From NCBI RefSeq assembly GCF_001646665.1, contig NZ_LWBU01000395.1:17435-81434 (forward strand): DNA of 64,000 bases, in the 5' to 3' direction. Below are positions 57,257-64,000 of this stretch, piece by piece. Within the stretch, counting starts at the first letter, position 1; every line of letters begins with the position of its first letter. This DNA comes from Streptomyces noursei. GTDB taxonomy: Bacteria; Actinomycetota; Actinomycetes; Streptomycetales; Streptomycetaceae. The notes under the pieces are model-generated. The model ran no database searches and was not told the DNA's origin. It saw only the letters and a list, made by a program, of their open reading frames with translations. The translations under genes and the position numbers were made by a program.

Positions 57257-59965
57257 GTGGTAGAGACAGCATCGAAGAAGACCGACGACAACCGTCCGCG
57301 CCTGCTCCTCATGGACGGGCACTCCCTGGCGTACCGGGCGTTCTTCGCGCTGCCCGCGGAGAACTTCACCACCGCGAGCGGCCAGACGACCAACGCCATC
57401 TACGGCTTCGCGTCGATGCTGGCGAACACGCTGCGCGACGAGGCGCCCACGCACTTCGCGGTGGCGTTCGACGTGTCCCGCAAGACCTGGCGCTCCGCGG
57501 ACTTCCCGGAGTACAAGGCGAACCGCTCCAAGACCCCCGACGAGTTCAAGGGGCAGGTCGAGCTGATCGGCGAGCTGCTCGACACCATGAACGCGGAGCG
57601 GTTCGCGGTCGACGGCTTCGAGGCCGACGACATCATCGCCACCCTGGCCACCCAGGCCGAGGCGGCGGGCTTCGAGGTGCTGATCGTCACCGGCGACCGG
57701 GACTCCTTCCAGCTGGTCTCCGACCACATCACCGTGCTGTACCCCACCAAGGGCGTCTCGGAGCTGACCCGCTTCACCCCGGAGAAGGTCCAGGAGAAGT
57801 ACGGGCTGACCCCCTCGCAGTACCCGGACTTCGCCGCCCTGCGCGGCGACCCGTCCGACAACCTGCCGGGCATCCCCGGCGTCGGCGAGAAGACCGCCAC
57901 CAAGTGGATCAACCAGTTCGGTTCGTTCGCGGAACTGGTCGAGCGGGCCGACGAGGTCAAGGGCAAGGTCGGCCAGGCGCTCCGCGACCACCTGGAGTCC
58001 GTCAAGCTCAACCGTCACCTGACGGAGCTGGTGCGTGACGTCGAGCTGCCCAGGACGGTCGCGGACCTGGAGCGCCGGCCGTACGACAGGACGGCGCTGA
58101 AGGGCTTCCTGGAGGTCCTGGAGATCCGCAACCCCAGCCTGCGGGACCGGCTCCTGGCCGTCGACCCGGGCACTGCGGAGGAAGAGGCCCCCGCCCCGGC
58201 CGCCGGTGTCGAGCTGGACGGCTCGGTGCTGGGCGCCGGCGAGGTGGCGGCCTGGCTGGAGGAGCACGGCCGGCAGCCCCTCGGCGTGGCCACCGTCGCC
58301 ACCTGGGCGCTGGGCGTGGGCAACGTCAGCGAGGTCGCCCTGGCGGCCGCCGACGGCAAGGCGGCCTGGTTCGACACCACGCAGCTGGACGAGTCCGATG
58401 AGAAGGCCTTCGCCGCCTGGCTCGCCGACCCCGACCGGCCGAAGGTCATGCACAGCGCCAAGGAGGCGCTGCGGGTCTTCCCCGAGCACGGGTGGCGGAT
58501 CGAGGGCATCACCATGGACACCGCCCTCGCCGCCTACCTGGTCAAGCCCGGCCGCCGGTCCTTCGCGCTGGACGCCCTGTCCGTCGAGTACCTGCACCGC
58601 GAGCTGGCCCCCGCCGCCGCCGACGGGCAGCTCGCCTTCGGCACCGACGAGCAGGCCGAGGCCGACGCCCTGATGGCCCAGGCCCGCGCGGTCCTCGACC
58701 TGGGCGAGGCGTTCGGCGACAAGCTGCGGGAGGTCGGCGCCGCCGAGCTGCTGCACGACGTGGAACTGCCCACCTCCCTGCTGCTCGCCCGGATGGAGCG
58801 GCACGGCATCTTCGCCGACCGCGCCCATCTGGAGGCGATGGAGCAGCAGTTCGCGGGCGCCGTGCAGCAGGCGGTGAAGGAGGCGCACGCCTCCGTCGGG
58901 CACGAGTTCAACCTCGGCTCGCCCAAGCAGCTCCAGGAAGTCCTCTTCGGCGAGCTGAACCTGCCCAAGACGAAGAAGACCAAGACCGGTTACACCACGG
59001 ACGCCGACGCGCTGGCGTGGCTGGCGGCGCAGACCGAGCACGAGCTGCCGGTCATCATGCTGCGCCACCGCGAGCAGGCGCGGCTGCGCTCGACCGTCGA
59101 GGGCCTGATCAAGACCATCGCCGCGGACGGCCGCATCCACACCACCTTCAGCCAGACGGTCGCGGCGACCGGCCGCCTCTCCTCCACCGACCCGAACCTG
59201 CAGAACGTACCGGTCCGCACCGACGAGGGCCGGGCGATCCGGCACGGCTTCGTCGTCGGCGAGGGCTTCGAGTCGCTGATGACGGCCGACTACAGCCAGA
59301 TCGAACTGCGGGTCATGGCCCACCTGTCCGAGGACGAGGGCCTGATCGAGGCGTTCACCTCCGGCGAGGACCTGCACACCACCGTCGCCTCGCAGGTCTT
59401 CGGGGTGGAGCGGTCCGCCGTCGACGCCGAGATGCGCCGCAAGATCAAGGCCATGTCGTACGGCCTGGCGTACGGCCTGTCCGCCTTCGGCCTCTCCCAG
59501 CAGCTGAACATCGAGGCGGGCGAGGCCCGCGCCCTGATGGACACCTACTTCGAGCGGTTCGGCGGCGTGCGCGACTACCTGCGCCGGGTCGTCGACGAGG
59601 CGCGCGCCACCGGGTACACGGAGACGATGCTCGGCCGCCGCCGGTACCTGCCGGACCTCAACAGCGACAACCGCCAGCGCCGCGAGTCGGCCGAGCGGAT
59701 GGCGCTCAACGCCCCGATCCAGGGCACCGCCGCCGACATCGTCAAGGTGGCCATGCTCAACGTCGACCGGGCGCTGCGCGAAGCGGGCCTCACCACCCGG
59801 ATGCTGCTCCAGGTTCACGACGAAATCGTGCTGGAGGTCGCCCCGGGCGAGCGGGAGCGCGTCGAGGAGCTGGTCCGCCACGAGATGTCGACCGCGGTCG
59901 ACCTGCGCGCCCCGCTGGACGTCTCGGTGGGCGTCGGCCCGGACTGGGACTCCGCCGCGCACTGA
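57257..59965 (+). CDS. polA: DNA polymerase I
   Basis: The protein has 902 residues. It removes RNA primers and fills gaps. The 5'-3' exonuclease domain (about 1-300) has LLLMDGHSLAYRAFFALP, FEADDIIATLA and NLPGIPGVGEKTA. The middle domain (about 315-510) has the 3'-5' exonuclease fold but lacks the acidic DxE metal ligands, so proofreading is lost, as is usual in actinobacteria. The polymerase domain (about 520-902) has DPNLQNVPVRT, motif A MTADYSQIELRVMAHLS, motif B RRKIKAMSYGLAYGLS and motif C LQVHDEIVLEV. GTG at 57257 is the start; CAGGAT seven bases upstream hints at another leaderless transcript. It is divergent from the oxidoreductase gene. Confidence 0.95.
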   Translation: MVETASKKTDDNRPRLLLMDGHSLAYRAFFALPAENFTTASGQTTNAIYGFASMLANTLRDEAPTHFAVAFDVSRKTWRSADFPEYKANRSKTPDEFKGQVELIGELLDTMNAERFAVDGFEADDIIATLATQAEAAGFEVLIVTGDRDSFQLVSDHITVLYPTKGVSELTRFTPEKVQEKYGLTPSQYPDFAALRGDPSDNLPGIPGVGEKTATKWINQFGSFAELVERADEVKGKVGQALRDHLESVKLNRHLTELVRDVELPRTVADLERRPYDRTALKGFLEVLEIRNPSLRDRLLAVDPGTAEEEAPAPAAGVELDGSVLGAGEVAAWLEEHGRQPLGVATVATWALGVGNVSEVALAAADGKAAWFDTTQLDESDEKAFAAWLADPDRPKVMHSAKEALRVFPEHGWRIEGITMDTALAAYLVKPGRRSFALDALSVEYLHRELAPAAADGQLAFGTDEQAEADALMAQARAVLDLGEAFGDKLREVGAAELLHDVELPTSLLLARMERHGIFADRAHLEAMEQQFAGAVQQAVKEAHASVGHEFNLGSPKQLQEVLFGELNLPKTKKTKTGYTTDADALAWLAAQTEHELPVIMLRHREQARLRSTVEGLIKTIAADGRIHTTFSQTVAATGRLSSTDPNLQNVPVRTDEGRAIRHGFVVGEGFESLMTADYSQIELRVMAHLSEDEGLIEAFTSGEDLHTTVASQVFGVERSAVDAEMRRKIKAMSYGLAYGLSAFGLSQQLNIEAGEARALMDTYFERFGGVRDYLRRVVDEARATGYTETMLGRRRYLPDLNSDNRQRRESAERMALNAPIQGTAADIVKVAMLNVDRALREAGLTTRMLLQVHDEIVLEVAPGERERVEELVRHEMSTAVDLRAPLDVSVGVGPDWDSAAH

Positions 59966-59976
59966 TCCGCACGGCA

Positions 59977-60011
59977 CCGGCCCTCCCCCCCGTACGGGAC
60001 GGGAGGGCCGG
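59977..60011. terminator. Hairpin terminator between polA and the DUF4184-like gene
   Basis: CCGGCCCTCCC (59977-59987) and GGGAGGGCCGG (60001-60011) form a perfect 11-bp stem between two convergent genes, starting 11 bases after the polA stop. Confidence 0.85.
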
Positions 60012-60015
60012 CGCC

Positions 60016-60825
60016 CTAGCGTGCCTCGCGCAGCCGCATGCCCGCGCCGTACAGCAGCAGGCCCGCCGCGAGCCCGGCCCCGGCCCCGAAACACGCGGTC
60101 GGGATGATGTCCAGCGGCGTCTCGATCCGCCCCCAGTACGCGTACCACCGCACGCACCGGTGGACGACGCCCGCCGCCACGCACGCCCCGAGCAGCCCCG
60201 CCGCCAGCCACCGGCCCCGCCGGTCCAGCACCGGCACCGACGCCGGCGCCCGCCGCGCCGCCTCCGGCGGGACCCGCCGCAGCGCACCACCCACGAACCA
60301 CACGAGCACCACCAGCGCGACGGCGGAGCCGCCGTACTGCGCGTAGAGGTACACGGGGAACCCGGCCACCACCGCCCCGAGCGCCGGGAGCACCTGCGTG
60401 CCCCACCGGTCCGCATGGGTGAACAGGTCCCACACCACGTGCGTCGCCGCCCCGATGGCGGCCGAGACGGAGAACCGGACCGCCAGCCCCACCGGGTGAC
60501 GCCCCCGCCAGGGCTCACCCCGCACCAGCGCGTGCACCCGCCCCTGCCACCGCGCCGGCACCAGCGCCAGCAGCGGCTCACGCACCATCAGCCACACCGC
60601 CACCAGCGCGGCGGCGATGAGGACGTCGACGGTCAGGATGCCCGGCAGGCTGTGCGTGACGTCCCCGAAGAGCATCGCGCCCGGGATCGCGGTGTCCGCG
60701 AAGTACGTCATGTCGGGCGCGAACGACCCCGCGACGAGCGCCGACGCGACCAGGGGCCCGCGCGCGGTCCCCGACCTCCGTATCCCGGGCAGGACCGCCG
60801 CGGCGTGGCTGAGCGTGAATGGCAT
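60016..60825 (-). CDS. DUF4184-like integral membrane protein
   Basis: The protein has 269 residues with about six to seven membrane helices. The N-terminus MPFTLSHAAAVLP and the ASALVAGSFAPDMTYF segment, followed by conserved His and Asp in HVVWDLFTHADRWG (about 143-156), match the DUF4184 family. These His/Asp residues resemble metal-dependent membrane hydrolases (compare the YdjM-like family), but no activity is established. It is convergent with polA and divergent from the transglycosylase gene. Confidence 0.82.
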   Translation of the reverse strand: MPFTLSHAAAVLPGIRRSGTARGPLVASALVAGSFAPDMTYFADTAIPGAMLFGDVTHSLPGILTVDVLIAAALVAVWLMVREPLLALVPARWQGRVHALVRGEPWRGRHPVGLAVRFSVSAAIGAATHVVWDLFTHADRWGTQVLPALGAVVAGFPVYLYAQYGGSAVALVVLVWFVGGALRRVPPEAARRAPASVPVLDRRGRWLAAGLLGACVAAGVVHRCVRWYAYWGRIETPLDIIPTACFGAGAGLAAGLLLYGAGMRLREAR

Positions 60826-61031
60826 GGCTGTGGCGCCCCCCGGATGCGTACCTCTGTCAACGCCGCCCAGTATGCGCGAGGTTCGGGCACCGGATTCCGG
60901 ACGACGCGGAGGTGACGAATGCGTGAAAACCGGTCAGGTGGCGGTGTGCAGGGGCGCCGAGTTGACGTAGGGTCGCCTGAGTCATCGCGCTGGGGAGCGC
61001 GAAGGGCCGGCGACGGGGAGGGACCAGACGT

Positions 61032-62768
61032 ATGGCAGCGCGTATCGGCCGTCGACTGCGCAAGGGGGCCACCAGCACAGCGGTGGCCGCGGTGGCGGTG
61101 GCGGCGCTGTCCGCCTCGCAGGCGCCGGGGGTGACGCCTGCCGCCGCGGACGGCACCGACCAGCCGATGTCGGATGCGACACCGCCCTCGCCCGACGGCT
61201 CGGCCACCGGCAACTCGCCGTACTACACCGACCTGCCGCCCCTCAACACGCCCGCCCCGCCCGGCGGTTCGACCCAGCCGACCGTCACGGGCCCTGCCGA
61301 GGCCGGCATCCCCGCGACGGTGCTCGCCGCCTACAAGCAGGCCGAGCAGTACCTGAAGACCGACGACCCGGGGTGCAACCTTCCCTGGCAGCTCCTCGCG
61401 GGCATCGGCAAGGTCGAGTCCGGGCAGGCGCGCGGCGGTCGCGTCGACGCCAACGGCACCACCGTCACGCCCATCCTCGGCCCCGTCCTCAACGGCGTCG
61501 GTTTCGCCGACATCTCCGACACCGACGACGGCGCCTACGACGGCGACCGGACGCACGACCGGGCCGTCGGCCCGATGCAGTTCATCCCCTCCACCTGGGC
61601 GACCTGGGGGCAGGACGCCAACGGCGACGGCCGCAAGGACCCGAACAACATCTACGACGCCGCCCGGGCGGCGGGCATGTACCTGTGCGCGAACAACCGG
61701 GACCTCGCCCTCAAGGCGGACCTGGACAAGGCGATCCTCAGTTACAACCGCTCCACGGAGTACCTCCGTACGGTGCTGTCCTGGTTCGAGTACTACAAGA
61801 GCAACAGCCACCAGGTGCCCGACGGCACGGGTGTCCTCCCGATCGACCGCGGCGACCCCGGCACCGGCGCCGGCGCCGGTACCAGCCCGGTCCTCACCCC
61901 CACTCCGACGCCGACCCCGCCGGTCACCCCCCGGCCCACCCCGCCCGCCCCCTCGCCGTCCCCCGGCCCGGGCGGCGCCACGCCGACCCCGAAGCCGCCG
62001 GCGACCAAGCCGCCGACCCCGACCCCGCCGGCGACCCCCACCCCGACACCGACGCCGACGCCGACCCCCACGCCCAGCCCCTCGCCCTCCGCGACCGTCA
62101 CCCGCCTGAAGGACGCCGGAACGGGACCGCTGACCGCGACGGCCGGCACCCGCTTCACGGAGCGTCCCGCGGTCACGGCGCTGAACGCGGCGGGCAAGCC
62201 GGTGGCCAGGGTCGGTGTGCGGTTCGCGATCATCGGGGACACCGACTCCCGCTTCCCCGGCGGTGCCACCACCGTCACCGTCCTCACCGGCGCCGACGGC
62301 ACCGCCACCGCGCCCGAACTCCAGGCGGGCGAGCGGGCAGGGGCGTTCACCGTCCGCGCCACCGTGGCAGGCCGGACACTCACCCCCGTCGAGTACGCCG
62401 CGACCGTCACCGCCCGCCAGGCCGACGCCCTGACCAGGACGGACGACCAGCAGCTCACCGCCGCGCCCGGGGCGGAGTTCGCCGGCCAGGTGCAGGTGAA
62501 GGCGACGCACAAGGGCATCGCCGTCGCCGGTGCCACCGTGACCGCCACCATGGTCAAGGCGGCGGACGACGGGACCGTCAACGACAAGGGGCCCTTCTTC
62601 AAGGACGCGCAGGGCAACCCGGTCCGCACCCTGGAGGGCCTGACGACCGGTGCCGACGGCACCCTGACGCTCCCCAGGATGTACGCGGACGACCAGGCCG
62701 GCACGTACCTGCTGCGCCTCACCACCGCCGGCGGCGTCACCCTGACCGTCGAGCTCCAGGTCGCCTGA
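61032..62768 (+). CDS. Secreted lytic transglycosylase with Pro/Thr linker and Ig-like repeats
   Basis: The protein has 578 residues. The signal peptide (RRLRKGATSTAVAAVAVAALSASQAPG) ends near residue 40. The lytic transglycosylase domain spans about 90-260, with the catalytic Glu in GIGKVESGQA and the motif AVGPMQFIPSTWATWG. A ~75-residue linker of alternating Pro and Thr (about 285-355) follows, then two Ig-like (Big_1-type) domains (about 358-470 and 470-578) with AGKPVARVGVRFAI and HKGIAVAGATVTATM. It cuts peptidoglycan at the wall; the linker would span the wall and the Ig-like domains may bind a surface ligand. A GGGGAGGGA ribosome-binding site precedes the ATG. Confidence 0.88.
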   Translation: MAARIGRRLRKGATSTAVAAVAVAALSASQAPGVTPAAADGTDQPMSDATPPSPDGSATGNSPYYTDLPPLNTPAPPGGSTQPTVTGPAEAGIPATVLAAYKQAEQYLKTDDPGCNLPWQLLAGIGKVESGQARGGRVDANGTTVTPILGPVLNGVGFADISDTDDGAYDGDRTHDRAVGPMQFIPSTWATWGQDANGDGRKDPNNIYDAARAAGMYLCANNRDLALKADLDKAILSYNRSTEYLRTVLSWFEYYKSNSHQVPDGTGVLPIDRGDPGTGAGAGTSPVLTPTPTPTPPVTPRPTPPAPSPSPGPGGATPTPKPPATKPPTPTPPATPTPTPTPTPTPTPSPSPSATVTRLKDAGTGPLTATAGTRFTERPAVTALNAAGKPVARVGVRFAIIGDTDSRFPGGATTVTVLTGADGTATAPELQAGERAGAFTVRATVAGRTLTPVEYAATVTARQADALTRTDDQQLTAAPGAEFAGQVQVKATHKGIAVAGATVTATMVKAADDGTVNDKGPFFKDAQGNPVRTLEGLTTGADGTLTLPRMYADDQAGTYLLRLTTAGGVTLTVELQVA

Positions 62769-62780
62769 CCGGACACCCCC

Positions 62781-62835
62781 GGCGCGGTGCCCGGCCCGGC
62801 ACCGCGCCCACCGCCCCACCCTCCCGGTGGGGCGG
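62781..62835. terminator. Tandem hairpin terminators between the transglycosylase and hrpB
   Basis: There are two perfect stems in a row: GGCGCGGTGCC/GGCACCGCGCC (62781-62791 and 62798-62808), then CCGCCCCACC/GGTGGGGCGG (62811-62820 and 62826-62835). They lie between convergent genes. Double hairpins suggest strong two-way termination. Confidence 0.8.
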
Positions 62836-62965
62836 CGCCATGCGCGGGGCGCCCGCCCGCTGTCCGGCGGGGCGCCGGACGGGGGGCGTTCCGTGCCGGG
62901 GGGACCTGTGCCGGGGTCCGCGCCGGGGGCCTGCCCGCCCCCCGGCCGGTGCCGGCGGCGGGCCG

Positions 62966-64000
62966 TCAGCGGCGCGCGTTCGTCCGGCGGGTCGGCGGGG
63001 CCGACGCCGGGTCCTCCGGCCACGGATGCCTCGGGTACCGGCCGCGCAGTTCCGCGCGCACGGAGCGGTAGCCGTCCCGCCAGAAGGACGCCAGGTCCGC
63101 CGTGACGGCCGCCGGGCGCCCGGCCGGCGACAGCAGGTGCACCAGGACCGGGACGCCCGCTATGGACGGCGTCTCGGCGAGCCCGAACATCTCCTGGAGC
63201 TTCACCGCCAGCACCGGCTGCTCACCGCCGTACTCGACACGGATCCGCGACCCGCTCGGCACCTCGATCCGCTCAGGGGCCAGCTCGTCGAGCCGGGCCG
63301 CCTCACCGGTGGACCAGGGCAGCAGCCTCCGCAGGGCCTGACCCGCGTCGATCCGGCCGAGGTCCGCCCGGCGCCGGGCCCGCGAGAGCTCCGGTTCCAG
63401 CCAGTCCTCCGGGCGCTCCAGCAGCGCGGCGTCCGACACGTCCGGCCACGGCGCCCCCAGCACCCGGTGCAGGAACGCCAGCCGCTCGCGCAGCTCGTCC
63501 GCCTCCCGGGACCAGCGCAGCAGCCCCGGCCCCTCGCGCCGCAGCCCCTCCAGCAGGGCCTCCCGCACGAGCGCCGGACCGGGGTCCCTCAGCGGGCGTA
63601 CGACCGTCTCGACGGCGCCCAGCCGCTCCACCGACCGGGCGACCACGTCGCCGTCCTCCCACCGCACCTCGTCACCCGCGACGAGCAGGTGCCGGGCCGC
63701 GGTCCGCGCGGTCCCTTCGTCCACCACGGCGGCCAGCCGCACGCGCGCGGAGGCGGCGTGCGAGGGGCGGTCCGCGACGGCGACGGCGAGCCACGCCGAG
63801 CCACGCAGCCGGGACTCCCCGGTCAGCTCCGCGCCCGTCCCGGAGGCCATCAGGAAGGCACCGTCGCCCTTGGCCCGCGCCACCCGCTCCGGGAAGGCGA
63901 GGGCGGCCACGAGCCCGGCGGCGGCGTCGTCCGCCAGGCCGGCGGAGCCGTCGCCCTCCCGCCCGGGACGCCCGCCGGACCGGCCGCCCGCCCCCGCGGG
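62966..64000 (-). CDS. hrpB: ATP-dependent helicase HrpB, C-terminal part (5' end outside window)
   Basis: The last ~345 residues of a DEAH-family helicase are in the window; the ATPase core would lie beyond 64000. The frame stays open to the window edge (upstream residues DDAAAGLVAALAFPERVARAKG), so the GTG at 63910 is not a start. HrpB-specific sequences are FPERVARAKGDGAFLMASGTGAEL, a C-terminal MrkB-like region VPSGSRIRVEYGGEQPVLAVKLQEMFGL, and VPVLVHLLSPAGRPAAVTADLASFW near the end. Its cellular role in bacteria is not well defined. It is convergent with the transglycosylase gene. Confidence 0.92.
   Translation of the reverse strand, partial: PAGAGGRSGGRPGREGDGSAGLADDAAAGLVAALAFPERVARAKGDGAFLMASGTGAELTGESRLRGSAWLAVAVADRPSHAASARVRLAAVVDEGTARTAARHLLVAGDEVRWEDGDVVARSVERLGAVETVVRPLRDPGPALVREALLEGLRREGPGLLRWSREADELRERLAFLHRVLGAPWPDVSDAALLERPEDWLEPELSRARRRADLGRIDAGQALRRLLPWSTGEAARLDELAPERIEVPSGSRIRVEYGGEQPVLAVKLQEMFGLAETPSIAGVPVLVHLLSPAGRPAAVTADLASFWRDGYRSVRAELRGRYPRHPWPEDPASAPPTRRTNARR

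Noticed and set aside
60826..61031. A c-di-AMP (ydaO) riboswitch upstream of the transglycosylase
   Set aside because: Such riboswitches precede some Streptomyces wall hydrolases, but the conserved core sequence is not present here; only a small GC-rich hairpin is seen.
61890..62090. A repeat array (CRISPR-like) in the transglycosylase gene
   Set aside because: The repeats are coding triplets for the Pro-Thr linker, with no spacers between conserved units. No CRISPR array was seen anywhere in the window.

Overview
The window is a roughly 73% G+C stretch of an actinobacterial chromosome, almost certainly Streptomyces. The signs are: G/C-rich third codon positions throughout, frequent GTG starts, long-stem hairpin terminators without T-runs, a near-copy of the Streptomyces griseus trypsin, a single rare TTA codon in one large regulatory gene, and the gltBD / pyk / ANTAR-regulator / livFGMHK / polA gene order familiar from Streptomyces core chromosomes.

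Layout. 1-2.8 kb: two coupled ADP-ribosylglycohydrolase-family genes (the second runs off the left edge) and a VIT1/CCC1-type metal transporter preceded by a possible iron box. 3.2-9.2 kb: gltB-gltD, the two subunits of glutamate synthase. 9.7-20.5 kb: an accessory island. It holds a membrane-anchored protein of unknown function, a cupin-inositol-phosphatase fusion, an oppositely oriented ion transporter, a 1943-residue TIR / degenerate metallophosphoesterase / NACHT / pentapeptide / WD40 protein, a TerF-like von Willebrand A protein and a HutD-family protein. This is the best candidate in the window for an undescribed conflict or signalling system. 20.6-31.7 kb: small secreted proteins, a cold-shock protein with an attenuator-like leader, a DEAD-box helicase flanked by two nearly identical hairpins, a PAF-acetylhydrolase-like hydrolase, an ArsR-type regulator with an MBL hydrolase, a secreted guanyl-specific RNase with its barstar inhibitor, a frameshifted ankyrin/HEAT gene, a zinc metallopeptidase and a secreted trypsin.

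31.9-43.3 kb: a GH35 beta-galactosidase divergent from an AraC regulator, chorismate mutase, aminopeptidase N, a decarboxylase/N-hydroxylase pair of siderophore type, a Tat-exported 5'-nucleotidase and a SIMPL protein. 43.4-46.6 kb: pyruvate kinase, a LAGLIDADG-type gene next to a tRNA-Leu(CAA) with an unusually short variable loop, and a PdtaR-like ANTAR response regulator. 46.6-52.6 kb: a complete branched-chain amino acid ABC transporter (livFGMHK, minus strand) whose LivG carries a long acidic tail. 53-64 kb: a small lipoprotein, a hotdog thioesterase, a YdeP-type molybdopterin oxidoreductase, DNA polymerase I, a DUF4184-like membrane protein, a secreted transglycosylase with Ig-like repeats, and hrpB running off the right edge.

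How they work together. gltBD, pyk, aroQ, livFGMHK and polA are housekeeping nitrogen, carbon, amino-acid and DNA metabolism. Accessory genes sit between these blocks. Several genes (TIR-NACHT-WD40, vWA, pyk, and more weakly pepN) have a TANNNT-like hexamer exactly six bases before the start codon, which suggests leaderless transcripts. All assignments come from reading the sequence; no database searches were run.
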